In this document: in pieces, positions 1-11,299 of the stretch
How the letters are laid out: every line of letters begins with the position of its first letter
Position numbering within the stretch: position 1 is the stretch's first letter
Source: Alopecurus myosuroides
Taxonomy: Eukaryota > Streptophyta > Magnoliopsida > Poales > Poaceae
NCBI GenBank assembly: GCA_028641055.1
Contig: CM054059.1
Span: 438,559,095 to 438,623,094 of the forward strand
DNA: 64,000 nucleotides
Reading direction: 5' to 3'
Notes under the pieces: generated by a model
Seen by the model: only the letters and a program-made list of their open reading frames with translations
Database searches by the model: none
What the model was told of the DNA's origin: nothing
Position numbers and translations under genes: made by a program

Positions 1-1692
1 CCATGCTTTATTTATACTTGAAACAAACGTATATCTTTAGTTTTTATTTGTGTTACTTCTTATGATGCAAGGTGATTGCTATACTTTATTATTAAATTCT
101 ATTTATCATGCTTATGTTAAAGTTCTATGATCTCAGCTTACATATGCTTTACATTATGATGATCAAGTTTCTGTTGGTAGCATGTCACCTCAGAAATTAT
201 GTGTTTTTATCGTTTGCCTACTCGAGTACGAGTAGGAACTAAGCTTGGGGATATTGATACGGCATAAACCCATCCTTAATTTCTGATGTTCCATGTTGTT
301 TTCATATTATTTCCTACATGTTTTCCTTACAATTTATGTCATTTTTATCAATTTCCCGGGACTAACCTATTGACAAGATGCCACAGAGCCAGTTCCTCTT
401 TTCTGATGTTTTTAGTTTCAGAAAAGTTGTTCTAGAAATATTCTTGGAATTGGACGATTCAAAAGCCAGAAGTCTTAGAAGTCCCGGAGGGTCGAGGAAG
501 TCCAAAGGAGACCCGGAGGGGGGCTCCGGAGCCCCCACACATGCTTGGGTGCGGGTGGACCCCTGGCCGCGCCGGGGAGTGGTGTGGGCCCCTCGGGCGC
601 CCACCGCCATCGCCCTTTTGCCTATATATGCCCCCCGATGCATAAACCCTAGAAAGAATTGGCCTTTTCCACCAAAAACATCGGCAACTCCGCCGCCGCC
701 GCAGACAAGTTTCGGGGGGAAAGAAATATCTGTTCCGGCACCCTGCCGAGACGGGGAAGTGCCCCCGCATCCATCTCCATTGACTCCACCGCCATCTCCA
801 TCGCTGTTGATGTCTCCTATGATGAAGAGGGAGTAGTTCTCCCCGGGGCTGAGGGCTCTACTGGTAGCTATGTGTTTCATCTCTCTCTCTCTCTCCCATG
901 ATGTGATCTTTATGTGATCATGAGCTTTGTAACCTAGTTGAATATGTAGATGTACTCTTCATATGTTATGCTACTCAAGTGGTTTTGTTATCTCCATTAA
1001 CACTTTGATCACGGTGTAAAGGTGACAGTGTGTGCACCATGTGGTTTAGCATGATATTTATATCTTGTGTTGGATGACCCTATGAAATTGTGGTGTTTGT
1101 CTAGTACCTTCTACGACGCTCATAGTGATAGCGTTGGGTTAAGTAGACATGTGAATGCGACTTTGAGGAGTGCTGTTATAGCCCTACGCAATGAATTGGT
1201 GTTTGTTATTCGACCGGAGAGTGGTTCGGAGTAGCATACTGAAGAGAGATATTTATGCATTCAATTATTTTATCATTGTTGAGAGTGTCCACTAGTGAAA
1301 GTAGGATCCCTGGGCCTTGTTTCTAAGCATTGATACACTGTTTACAATCAGTTCTGCTACATGTTTGCTTGCTGTCATTTTTATTTCAGATTGCTATTAT
1401 CACTTATACACATCCATACTGCTTGTATTTTACTCTCTCTTCGCCGAACTAGTGCACCTATACAACTGACAATTGTATTAGGTGTGTTGGGGACACAAGA
1501 GACTTCTTGTATCGTGATTGCAGTGTTGCTTGAGAGGGATACCTTTGACCTCTTCCTCCCTGAGTTCGATAAACCTTGGGTAATCCACCTAATGGAAACT
1601 TGCTGGTGTTCTACAAACCTCTGTACTTGGAGGCCCAACACTGTCTACAAGAATAGAAGGATGTGTAGACATCAGATAGTAGCTTTCTGGTG
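1..1692 (+). mobile_element. Athila-like Gypsy element, 3' internal end plus LTR
   Basis: Bases 1-254 look like the untranslated 3' internal end of a Gypsy element. They finish in a purine-rich tract (AAGCTTGGGGATAT, about 241-254) directly before an LTR that starts TGATACGGCATAAA at 255. The LTR ends near 1674 (GTAGACATCA). It carries no usable ORF: the open frames in 362-901 overlap on both strands and come from GC-rich LTR sequence. Its first 600 bases match, in inverted orientation, the solo LTR at 15894-17480. The lineage call rests on similarity of layout to the Athila-type element at 55-58.8 kb and on my memory of cereal LTRs, so the family name is uncertain. Confidence 0.65.
255..1674 (+). 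repeat. LTR (about 1420 bp) of the leftmost Gypsy element
   Basis: The repeat starts with TG after a polypurine tract and ends with CA before unrelated DNA. It shares a long stretch with the reverse complement of 16980-17480 (same order: TGATACG, CATGTTGTTTTCAT, GTCATTTTTATC, GGGACT, CTATTGACAAGAT, TTTCAGAAAAGTTGTTCTAG). A CT-dinucleotide tract lies at about 883-896. The right-hand two thirds differ from the solo LTR, so the two are subfamilies rather than recent copies. Confidence 0.6.
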
Positions 1693-1744
1693 GACTTCCT
1701 TTTCTTCTTGGAGGATGGAGGTTTCTTGTTTGGTTCATCCTCCG

Positions 1745-2620
1745 TCAATTCTTTGACGTAGGGTAAGTCGGACTAACTTCACAGTCTTCCTCTTCTCCCT
1801 CTTCCCCATTATTTGGTGGAGGTGTCCTAGGGTCTTCTTCCTCTTCCTCTTCGGCATACAATTTTCCAGTTGGTTTTGCCATGCGTACTTCATGGAAGCT
1901 CCCCTGCATGGATTTCACCTTTCTTTTGAAGGCATCCTCATCTTCATCCTCGGAATCTATGTTGTACCCGGCAGATCCGGATTCTGAGTCCAATCTTGTC
2001 TCAATGGCAGCTAGTATGGACTCAGCTTCCGAGTTCGTCGCCTGGTTGGAGGATGTCGGATCTTCCACCTTATCTGTGGGGTTTGTAGTTTCTGCCTGTT
2101 CCAAGGGACTATCATCTTCCGGGTTTTCGGCGATCTCAGACTGCACCATGCCAATAAAGTACGATCTGGCTGCAGGCATCTCCTGAGAGGCGGCAAATCC
2201 AGAAATGTTTTGGCGATATGCAACTATGGAAGGTTGATCTACCCCTATGTATGAATAGGGCAAACCTGATGAGAATCCGGCATTGCAGCCTTCATCTGTT
2301 GGGCATAGGGCGGGGGGGGGGGGGATAAAATAACTTCCACCATGGAATCCCATTGCTTCTGTTGTCAAACCGATAAAAACATTAGTAGATACGATCGGTA
2401 AGACGCTGGCACTTACCATATGATTCCGTGCCAGCATATAGGATCTGTTGTCGAGGAAGCGTCCGACATTGTCGTCGAATTCCAGGCTTCTGACAATGAT
2501 CGTGCTGCTGATTCCGTCGAGTATCCCCGCTCGAAACGTAACTCTTGACACCGCTGGCCCCACGGTGGGCGCCAACCATCGATACTTCGTAGTTAGGATC
2601 ATGGACGGGGGGGGTGCCAT
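1745..2620 (-). pseudogene. Gypsy gag-start ORF reading from LTR through primer site
   Basis: An open frame of 291 codons starts with a true ATG at 2620-2618, inside the end of the LTR. It reads through the primer-binding region (encoded WLAPTVGPAV) into a gag-like N-terminal part. The product is proline-rich near its start (MAPPPSM), has a long acidic C-terminal region with runs of E and D (about residues 165-285) and no recognisable gag core, zinc knuckle or enzyme domain. It ends at 1745, close to the break with the neighbouring element, so it is probably a truncated gag. A run of 12-13 G on the plus strand at about 2311-2323 could be a source of frameshifts. I do not know the family name. 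Confidence 0.55.
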
Positions 2621-3134
2621 AACCTACTGGTAGAACCAAGGGTAGAAATGTCAGAGTACTGGAAACGAGGACACAATTTAGCCAGGTTCGGTACGATGCA
2701 GCTAGGCGGCGTTCCTACTCCTGCAATCTCACTAAAATCAGGACTGAAGCCTGAAGTATACATAGTACAATTGTGAGTATGGTTTTGCTAACTCGGCGAG
2801 GATGAACTTCTCGACCAATTGGCTTCTAGCTAACTTGTGTTCTATTGTTATCTCTTTCGCTCCTGTCCGGCATTATATAGATAGCCGGGCTAGGGATTAC
2901 ATGAAGGAAACATAGAAGACTACGGAAAGTATTTAACTTGGAACGTAAGGAATCCGGCTTCTTACCCAAGTCGCACCACGTCTAGGCTGTGGTCCGGGTT
3001 CTTCTAGAATCCGGCTTGCTGCGCGTCAGCTTACTGGGCCTCCCAATGGACTCTGTTCCATTGCTTGTGGGCCACCCTGGTAATCCGGCCTTCGACAAAT
3101 GCCGGACATACCCCTATTTGGCATATATTCGACA
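2577..3134 (-). repeat. Gypsy LTR, inverted relative to the copy at 28.9-29.4 kb
   Basis: On the minus strand this segment runs from about TGTCGAATATATGCC (3134) to the primer site TTGGCGCCCACCGTGGGG (about 2576-2558). It contains, in the same order as 28926-29388 (+), GCCGGATTCTAGAAGAACCC, GTAGTCTTCTA, a promoter-like CTATATAATGCCGGA, TTCAGTCCTGATT, GCAGGAGTAGG, GTACCGAACCTGG and ATGGCACCCCC. The terminal CA at the primer-site end appears mutated to GG. Boundaries are estimated by comparison. Confidence 0.6.
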
Positions 3135-4265
3135 CAGTTTCCTTTAAATGCAGGTCTCTTCACCTATTTTGGGTAACTCCAAAATATTTTGATTACATTA
3201 TCAAAATTAAGATTCCAGCCCCGATACTCTTGCTTCAGCCCATGAATGGACAACTGAAGTTTGCATATGTGTCTAGCATCCATACGATCAACAAAACCTT
3301 CTTGTTGTACAACTACAACCCTTCCTTAATGTTTCCATTAGGGAACACGGTCTGTTTGTCCTTCTAACAATTTCTCAAATTGTATTAACTGTTAAAATAA
3401 TCTTAAATAAACTTAAGCTTCTCCACCCGAGGTCAAATCTCATTGTGGCCAACTGTTTGAATTTATCAAAACCATTTCGTGAAAAATTGAACTTCACAGA
3501 CAGTTGTTATTCTGCCAATGTCTATCTTTTCATAAAATTCCATTTGCTGACAACAGCCTGAAGGCCATTAAGAAGATCTACCCAAGTCACTACTTGGTAT
3601 TCATACATGGATTTATCTATAATTGCATATGGCTCATAGCCATTTCTCAGACTTAGGTCCACCATCTTTTCTTCGTAGTTTGTAGGTTTGTCATGTTTCA
3701 CCAACATGACAGTCATCACAAGATTTCCATACCACACAATGTGGAACGCATTCTCGTACGCCTACAATCTTAGTGAGAGCTTTAGATCAGATTCATGATC
3801 ATAACCACTACCTTCCTTCCAGAGGACGGTTACGGAACGAATTTCGCTGCGCCACTCGATGTCCGGAGAGAAATTTAATGATCTTCGTCTTACTCTAGTT
3901 TTTTATCTCACTTATACCCTTGGCAAGATGCTAATTCTTGAGCAAGGTATGTTCGAGCAACAAATTGCTTTCTTTGTGAAAGAAGTATCCAGTTAATTTA
4001 CTAGATATTTCCACAAAGATGAATTTATCCGCTTCAGGTTTGAACACATTGAAACCCAAATTATGTAAATAACAATCTAGGTTGAAAGCCATGCCATAAC
4101 TCATATGGTATTGTCTCCACGGATTTAGATGGTTTCCCTATAATCTAAAGTGAATGTTTGGATTCTAACATATCACTCAAATGATAACAATAATTCGATA
4201 AGAGATATTATTGACCACGCTTTATCCAACTACTTATGGTCACAAAGTGCAAACACACCATAGCA

Positions 4266-4463
4266 CTATGGCGTACTATGCAACATAATTTGTGAAACCC
4301 TTTTCACAAGTATTCTGATGATATACCAAAATTCATAACTCAAATCATTGTCTCCTCGATAATCATCACAGGATATTGATTTTTTTGTTAAGTCTACTTC
4401 ACTCAAAACTTGTTTAAACTCGTCAGACTCTTCAGACCAGCATTTCATTAAGTGTATATACAC
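4266..4463 (-). pseudogene. Copia integrase fragment
   Basis: The 65-codon frame encodes HLMKCWSEESDEFKQ followed by DDYRGDNDLSYEF. This corresponds to the stretch of Copia integrase that precedes and includes the second catalytic aspartate region. The expected RSDRGGEY block has decayed, so the enzyme is dead. It sits upstream (on the minus strand) of the RT relic at 3.2 kb, which is the normal Copia order of integrase before RT. Confidence 0.6.
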
Positions 4464-4601
4464 ATATCAACCAAATCATCGTTGAAGTTTTCCTTCACTC
4501 TGAATTAGTTTGAACTCATCAACCTTTTCAGATCAACATTTGATTAAGTGGATATATATATATATATATATATATCTACTCAAATCATCGTTGAAGTTTA
4601 C
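4393..4601. repeat. Local tandem duplication (about 100 bp) with a TA microsatellite
   Basis: Two adjacent units share the order ACTC(G/A)TCA, TTCAGA(C/T)CA, CATTT, GATTAAGTG or CATTAAGTG, and AAATCATCGTTGAAGTTT. The first lies at about 4393-4490 and the second at 4491-4601. The second has gained an alternating TA tract at 4552-4576. The duplication lies inside the Copia remnant and is therefore a local event in dead TE sequence. Confidence 0.6.
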
Positions 4602-6924
4602 GAAATAATGATTTCCACTACCCGGTTGAAGTACTCATCGATCATGCACACATCAACATATATGTTTCTCAATAAGTTAAAATGTCGTTTCCCAAACAGA
4701 GCCTTTAGTTATCTTTGTCCATGAAGGACAACTTGCATGTGTCAAAATATTAAATCTAACGACTCAAAGGTCAAATGGGGTGGAGCCTCTTCACACATAT
4801 AATATTGACTTGACTTCAAAGAATAGTGCCACATGAATGAGGTGTCATTACTAAGTTTATGTCTTTGGCATTAATGTTATGAATGCAAAAACTACTACCA
4901 AAATAAGAACAATCCATTCATAACCGGTGTATGATCATTAATAGATATCACTCATAAATATAGGACAACGACTTGTCACTAACACATATGAATAATTTTA
5001 TCGTTGTGGCAAGACACACTTATAATGATCATGCTAACATGTGATTATGAAATGTCTTATTTAAATGGTAGATATAGAGGGAGAGTGTTGATGGTCATCA
5101 CAACATCTTTCTTGTTATCATCGATACACATCGTCTCCTCGTCTTTCCAAGTCACTCAAGCAGAAAATCTTGTTTTCATAAAACATGACTAGCAGCATAA
5201 CTCAGTTACTGCAATGAGCATTGGTTTCGGTAAAACATTCATATCGCGTATATCATATATACCATCATCATTGATGACTTCCCGGTAATCTTCATCTTCT
5301 CGGTTTTTCAACACAACCAAGAATTCGTGAAAGTGAACAAGTTGCCTTGCATGATATAGTCCATGACAAATTTTCTGCAACTAGGGTGGGCGGCAATCGC
5401 ATCACCCCATCATAAGAAAACTTGTATGTCATCCGGTAGTCAGACTCAACGTGGCGTTTCAATGTCATCAATCATGACTACCACGTGTGCTGAACATTCT
5501 CCTTCATTGAGAAGAAAACCCGACTCATGGTGCGTATAGAGCATTGAGCTCAGTGATCATTCATAATATTCACAGTGCACCTGCAATTTTACTTTCTATA
5601 ACAGAGATCATATCATACTAGGCTATGATGAAATTACTCGCACAAATTTGATAATCAAATTATCTCTTTGTTATTAGAATCTTTGGGTTTACTTTCCAAA
5701 TTATTCGCACGAACTTGGTAACCAAATTATCTCACCGTTAACAGAATCTCCGGACTTATCTCCTAACAGGTTCTGTATCATATAGAGCTAAAATTTTGAA
5801 CATGGAGTATCCTCAGGCTATGGTATAAAACAATGAAGTTGGACCCACCTTTTAAGTTTCTCAATCGCAGGAATTCGTCTAAGTTTAAGAGGGCTACGGA
5901 ACAAGATTTTTTCTATAAAGGTTTTGCAACATAAACTCCCACTTAACGAACATCCCTCGCTTCGTTTAGTGATCAAATGACCCCCATCGATCGTCATGGC
6001 CATTTGTGTAGCTTCAGAGGTAGACAAAACATGGCAGTTGCATCGTTCGTGCAACTTGTGCTTGACCTTTCGGTCTTCTGTGTTCTGAGGCCATGTTTGT
6101 ACATGCTAGGCTCGCCAACTTAACCTTTGTGTATATGGATGTGCATAACATGGCTTGCACCCGCCGAATGCGAACGAGGAAGGAAGTACCCTATCGTCAC
6201 GGCTCACTTTCCTACTGCAGACTTTCCTATCGGTGCCACACTAAGGGAGGACACTTACATTGGAATTAAAAGAGGGAACATCCTATATAGCTCCCGCCAA
6301 ATATATCATAATATACTATAAGCTATATGGATGCATATATATGTATGCACACAATAACATAAAATGAAAAGAGTGTAGATTGATATGATATGGCCGTCAC
6401 ACCTTGATCTCGATCGTGCGCTCCGAAACAACACCAGGTCCTTGATGCCTCCACATGAAGAAGTTAGTCCGAAAAATTCATAACCTCACCTTTACCATAT
6501 AATATCATTTTCCCCCGGAAACAAAAAGTTAGACGCCTCTACTTTATCTTTATGCAATTTTACGTGGCTCATGGGGCTGTCGCAAGAAGAACCGTTTCTT
6601 ACCTACGAACCTGCAACCACAACACCGATCAATTAGTTGTTTGTTACATATCCCTTTCGGGCCTCCCATTGTAAATGCCATGACATATGTTGTAAGATAA
6701 ACTGACACCCTTATATCTGCATATGTGGTACAAGCTACGTGTCAGTTGCAGTGTCGGTCTCGCGTACGGAGTACACGTAAGGTTGTCTTTGTACCTCTAT
6801 ATCAAACAATGTCGATATCTTGAACAAGTACAAGCAAGGAGGTAACAACTACAAGATCAATCCCTCATCTACATGAGTTCTAACCGTACTGCTATATCTA
6901 CACATAGATCGGCTCTGATACCAC

Positions 6925-7050
6925 TGAAGGGTTTTATAGCAGAAAACAAAAACTGTTCTAACTTCGATAACCGAAACTAGCCAGTCTATTACTATGCAGA
7001 TATAGAGTAACAGAGGTGAAAGTGCATTTCGTTTTCCCGTTGGTTTTGTG
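6925..7050 (-). repeat. Remnant of the Copia 5' LTR
   Basis: Directly right of the tRNA-Met primer site (6912-6923, plus strand GCTCTGATACCA) the sequence begins TGAAGGG, the expected end of an LTR lying in minus orientation. How far it extends is unclear because an unrelated promoter-bearing LTR follows. The right border given is an estimate. Confidence 0.4.
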
Positions 7051-7177
7051 TGTTAGTTAACAATACTAAGTACATTATTTATCAAGGTGTCGAGTGTGTA
7101 GGTGTTATCTTTAACATCCGCATCGATCACCAAAAGATCGGTGAAGATAAGCCATTGTGATTTGGGACATAGAGGAA

Positions 7178-7426
7178 CCAGATTATTCTAACCGGATTAT
7201 TCCAGGGCAACCGGATATTCCGGTTAGGATGATCCCAGCCCAGTTTGAGACAGAGATGAGCCAGATTATTCTAATCAGATTATTCCAGGGCAACCGGATA
7301 TTCCAGTGAGGATGGTCTCAGCCTAGTTTGGGACGGAGATGAGCCAGATTATTCTAACCGGATTATTTGGGACAACTGGATATTCTGGTTGTGGAAGTCT
7401 TGGCTCAAAATTGGCTAAGGACTGGA
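7178..7426 (+). repeat. 83-bp tandem repeat, about 2.6 units
   Basis: The sequence CCAGATTATTCTA recurs at 7178, 7261 and 7344, exactly 83 bases apart. Each recurrence is followed by an ACCGGATTATT-like block, a GGGCAACCGGATATTCC-like block and an AGTTTG(A/G)GAC(A/G)GAGATGAG tail. The third unit is incomplete. Beyond it, to about 7660, single copies of the palindrome-like motif continue. Confidence 0.85.
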
Positions 7427-7691
7427 AGTTGAAGACGCAAAATCCAACCGGATTATTTAAACCGGATTATTATATATCTACCGGATAATCCAGTTCAGGA
7501 GCTAGTTCGGGACAGAAGCTAGCCGGATTATTGCAACCGTATTATTCGCTTCCAATCGGATATTCCGGTTGAAGTCAAAGCAGAGTATTTCATATCTGAA
7601 GAATAAAGCTAACCGGATATTCCGGTCCAAGTTTGGACCGGATATTCCGGTACCTGTTTTCCTGCTCAAACGGCTAGATTTGAGGAGGGGG

Positions 7692-7699
7692 TATAAATA
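7692..7699 (+). promoter_or_regulatory. TATA box of the palindrome-rich LTR
   Basis: TATAAATA lies in GGTATAAATACCCC and is preceded within 500 bases by the CCGGATATTCCGG-type array. Transcription would be expected to start about 25-35 bases downstream. This is a sequence inference only. Confidence 0.55.
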
Positions 7700-7790
7700 C
7701 CCCTTCTCTTCCTCCTTGAGCTCTAGTTCGTCCAAAGTATTGAATATAATTTATTGAGCTCACCAAATCCTCAATTACTCCCAATCCCTC

Positions 7791-8279
7791 TGACGTGGGG
7801 ATGACTCCAGGACCCTTCGAGTGAGCCTACCTTGTCTAAGGCCCAAGACTGAAGCCCAACGCAAAGGACTACCCCGTGGCTCTAGAGGGCCCAGTGGAGG
7901 CCCACCCGCAAGACTTCCGGGGCAAGATGGAAAGTCTCCACCGCCTAGAGTTGGGGTTTGTAATCTCCCCGGGTATGGTTCGAGACCTAGCCACCTATTT
8001 AAAGGATGGGAGAGCCACCTGAGAGGGGATCCTATCCAATTTCCACCACCATAGCCATAGCTCAAGATCCAATCTCTCGGCTTGCGCACCCACCTTTGTA
8101 ATCAATCTCGCCATAATACAGATCAGACAAGCAGGAGTAAGAGTTTTACCTCTACGAGGGCCCCGAACCTGGGTAAATCGAGCCCCTGTTAGCCGACGTA
8201 TCCGCCAGCGCCTATCTCGTTCTCTTACTCAAAACCCCACCGGATTACCCGAGGGATTTTTCGACATGACTCATCGACA
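7791..8279 (+). repeat. 5' LTR of Tat element copy 1
   Basis: The LTR starts TGACGTGGGG and ends TCATCGACA, directly before the primer site TTTGCGCCGTCTGTGGGAA. It aligns along its length with 25183-25648: shared blocks are AGGCCCAAG, GGCCCACCCGCAA, CGAGACCT, AGGAGTAAG, GTTTTACCTCTACGAG and CCCCGAACCTGGGTAAATC. A TATA-like TATTTAAA lies at 7996-8003. Confidence 0.8.
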
Positions 8280-8297
8280 ATTTGCGCCGTCTGTGGG
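8280..8297 (+). other. Primer-binding site of Tat element copy 1
   Basis: TTTGCGCCGTCTGTGGGA follows the CA end of the LTR. The matching site in copy 2 (25649 onward) reads ATTGGCGCCGACCGTGGGG. The tRNA primer was not identified. Confidence 0.65.
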
Positions 8298-8337
8298 AAC
8301 GGCATGCGCTGGATCCACGACATCTTAGGCTTCATCT

Positions 8338-10403
8338 TCATCGAGCTTTAGCTGGAGCCTGAAACTCTCGGCTCCTTTGGAGCCAATCAGCTTCGAATCG
8401 TTCGTCTACACGCGCCACTCGCCGGAATCTCGCCCGACGTTCAGCGGACTCCAGGAGGGCGTCAACATGACGTTCGACAATCTCCACTTTCGCGTCAACA
8501 AGGAAGGAATCTTACGCTTCCCCGACCAAGTCGAGCTCAACGAATCAGACTCTGAGTCCGTCTCGAGCCCAGCGACCCCGGAATCTCCACCCAGCAACAC
8601 GAATCGCGACTTAGGGTTCAGCGGTGGTTCTATTCACTGCAACACACGTGACTTCCATACTATCGCGACTGAGGAACCCTCCAGATTTGGCAAAGATTGC
8701 TGGCCTACACCAAAGACTCACGAGCCATATCTCGCCCACGTCTACATGGCGGATCAAGTCGAAGAACCTGTCGAAACGAAGGAAAGCCTAGCGGCGCGAC
8801 AACAGATCAAGGCTTCGCGAGCCGCTTGGCTCAAAGCGAAGGCAGCAGTGAAGTCAGGCCACCCGATAGAGCACGGGTCCTCTCAAGAAGACCTGATCGC
8901 ATACCACTACCACCTGTCGCTGAAAATCCGACAGCTATCGGAAGCCCGCAAAGAACTAGAATTGCGGAAACAAGCGGCAGAGGCCTCGAGTGTGCGCCGT
9001 GCAGAGCTCTCCAAGACCCGCTCAACGGGGAATCAGCCCATGAAGAAGGGAATGTACGTCTCGAAGACCGATCGCATGGACCAAGGGTCCCTCAGCGAGG
9101 TCAACAAAACTCTCGAGATCTCCATCATGCACGTTGACGACGAGGGCAATGTGCACCCGACGACTCGTGCCGCTGCGGTCCTAGCTGCCGCTACCTACCT
9201 GCAGGCCAACCAGCCGCCAGAAAACGACCCCCGCGCGGAGCAACATCGACAAGTCCAAAAGGGATTGGGCATGGACGGAGAGGCAATCCCTGAAGCTAAT
9301 AAAACACCTCGGGTGGACAGAACAACTCGCAGACGCGAGAGTACATCGCCAAAAAAAGGAGACAAAGGATCACCTCACCGCCCTAGGGGCAAAGAGGCCA
9401 GGCGCCATGGCGACAACACACGTAGCGACGATGATAGCCCGCGAAACCATGACAGTAGCCCACGGCACCACGGAAGCCGCTCGCGACATCGCAGCAGGGA
9501 ACGATGGCAGCAAGATAATCGCGATCGAGCTCAATACCATGCGCGTGGGCACATCGTACAGAGTAAAGCCGACAAGGCTCGCGCGCGCCAAAACCGCGCC
9601 CGATCACTATCCACCTCCTCCGACGAGGAAGCCTGCGGCGCAATGTGCTTCAGCAACAGCATCCGGAGGCACCAATGCCCAAGAGATTCAAACTCACGAC
9701 GGAAGTCCCGAAATACGACGGCTCGCAGGAACCCAATACCTGGTTCTCGGACTACCTGACCGCGGTGAAGTGCTAGCGCGGGAACAAAATCACAGCCATG
9801 CAGTACCTAAACCTGCACCTCGTCGGTGCAGCCCGAAGCTGGCTCGAAGGAAGACCATGCGCGCATTACAGATTCTGGGATGATCTCACCCGCGACTTCG
9901 AGAAGAATTTCCAGGTAGCATACAAGCGGCCAACATCTACCAAGGAACTGCGAGCCTGCAGGCAGAAAACCGGCGAATCCACCCGCGAGTACATCCAGAG
10001 ATGGACTACACTCAAAAACACGGCGGGGAATATATCAGAGGAGATATCAGTCGAAACTTTCACCAAGGGCGCTCGACGCGCGGCCTTCCGAGAAGAAATG
10101 GGGCGATGTGCGGCCAAGTCAATCGGTGATTTAATGGTGATAGCAGATAAATGGGCAAATGGCAAAGAGTCCCTGCGCAACGAAAAATCTCCCTTGCCCG
10201 CGCACGATGAAGATCCCAACGGCGACCGCCGAAAGAGGAAGAGACGCCACTACGACCAGGATGATCAATCGGAACTGGTAGCAGCCAAATTCACAAGAAA
10301 CCGTGACAACGGTCCCGCGGAAATCGCGAGTGGAAGCCAAAACCAGACGACAAAACACCCGAGGAAGACCTTGACGGATACTGATCTCTGCATCTGTTTA
10401 TAG
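8338..10403 (+). pseudogene. gag of Tat element copy 1, frameshifted
   Basis: Compared with the open frame of copy 2, this gag has a stop at 8338-8340 (TAG where copy 2 has TCG). It has a frameshift near 9665 and another stop in the conserved block KYDGS...LTAVKC (about 9771), plus a frameshift near 10310. The N-terminal part (to 9660) includes an arginine/serine-rich tract. The core (9798-10200) encodes AMQYLNLHLVGAARSWLEG, KRPTSTKELRACRQK and GESTREYIQRWTTLKNTAG, the conserved retrotransposon gag fold. The product would form the virus-like particle in an active element. It cannot be made from this copy. Confidence 0.85.
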
Positions 10404-10585
10404 ATAAGCGAACGGGTAAAACCAAGGCCACTCACCTCCTCAAAGACTGCAGAAAGTTCCAAGACATCCACGAGGCGTACACAAAGAAGAACAGGGCAGC
10501 CATTAGCCAAGGATACCCGCAACTGCCGGGAGGAAACGTCGGACACCAACCACCACCCCTACCTCCACCCGCAGGGCACCACAAC

Positions 10586-11293
10586 ATGGCGCTCGCCACG
10601 TTAACAGCGCCACCCGCCCCAAACCAAGGAGCTAACGGGTACCCGAATCCTCAGAGGCTTCTAGGCATGATACAGAAGGTCTGCCCGTCCCGAAGAGTCC
10701 AGAAAACAAACACTCGCCACGTTATCATGGCAGTGCAAGCTCCACTGTCGAAAACTGAATATCTGAAGATGTCCGAGCACCCGATAACCTTCTCCAGAGA
10801 GGACCACCCTCCACGGGTGTATCGACCAAGGTACGTAGCGCTCGTCATCCAGACGCAAATAGGCAACTACGACCTAGCCAAGGTGTTTATGGACGGTGGC
10901 AGCGACATTAACATCATATATGCGGACACACTCCACAATATGAACATGAACCTGGAGGAACTCGCAGAATCAGAAACATCCTTCCACGGGATAGTGCCAG
11001 GAAAATCCGTCCGATCACTCGGAACAATCAATCTGGAAGTGATACTCGGAGACCCAAGTAACTATAGGAGAGAGTTCCTTGACTTCGAGTTAGTCGACTG
11101 GCCATCACAATACTACGCCATTCTCGGCCCAATAACGTTCACGATATTCATGGCAATACCTCATTATGCCTACCTCAAGCTGAAACTCCCAGAAGAATAC
11201 GGTACAATCATCGTGAACGGCGACTTCAAGAAATCAGACAAATGCGGCAATGACTTCCATGAGATCGCGAAATCTTTCGGGATGCAAGAGTAG
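10586..11293 (+). pseudogene. Retroelement aspartic protease region, Tat copy 1
   Basis: The frame encodes a proline-rich linker, then IQTQIGNYDLAKVFMDGGSD followed by INIIYADTL. The active-site triplet is DGGS, the variant usual in this lineage. It is homologous, residue for residue over most of its length, to the protease part of the copy 2 ORF (about residues 780-1040 there). The first ATG is not a natural start, because the protease is part of a gag-pro polyprotein. It ends with a TAG at 11291-11293 where copy 2 reads GAA (MQE-stop against MQEE). Confidence 0.8.
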
Positions 11294-11299
11294 TTATAA

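Larger units (their letters stand above)
3135..6925 (-). mobile_element. Decayed Copia retrotransposon
   Basis: The minus strand carries relics of a Copia polyprotein in the order expected for that superfamily. A primer site complementary to initiator tRNA-Met lies at 6923-6912 (TGGTATCAGAGC read on minus). Degraded gag/protease-like sequence follows at about 6060-5180. An integrase relic lies near 4463-4266 and encodes a segment like the RSDRGGEYLS block, here DDYRGDNDLSYEF. An RT relic near 3285-3206 encodes CKLQLSIHGLKQEYRGWN, matching the Copia motif YGLKQASRSWN. Every frame is broken many times. Its 3' end is cut by the Gypsy LTR at 3134. It resembles the Angela/BARE group, but that is only a guess. 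Confidence 0.75.
7050..7790 (+). repeat. Promoter-bearing LTR with palindromic repeat array
   Basis: This stretch has the layout of an LTR U3/R region read on the plus strand. A repeat-rich upstream part (7172-7660) is followed by a strong TATA box (TATAAATA, 7692-7699) and about 90 bases of CT-rich then AT-rich leader up to the next element at 7791. No primer site or gag follows, because the Tat element begins immediately afterwards. It is either a truncated LTR or a solo LTR. The left border is estimated. It could alternatively be the rest of the minus-strand Copia LTR, but the TATA box and the position of the repeats favour plus orientation. Confidence 0.45.

Noticed and set aside
362..901. 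Overlapping frames on both strands in the first LTR
   Set aside because: They fall in GC-rich LTR leader sequence, overlap one another and have no recognisable domain.
1675..1692. A second primer-binding site right after the LTR at 255-1674 (tandem element)
   Set aside because: Only about seven bases (TTTCTGG) match the Athila primer region. This is too short to claim an LTR-internal-LTR tandem.
6912..6923. Possible tRNA-Met gene
   Set aside because: Only the 3'-end complement is present, beside an LTR edge. It is a primer-binding site. The same applies to 63376-63387.
7178..7660. CRISPR-like array of regularly spaced repeats
   Set aside because: The genome is a plant genome, units are tandem without unique spacers, and the array sits in an LTR promoter.
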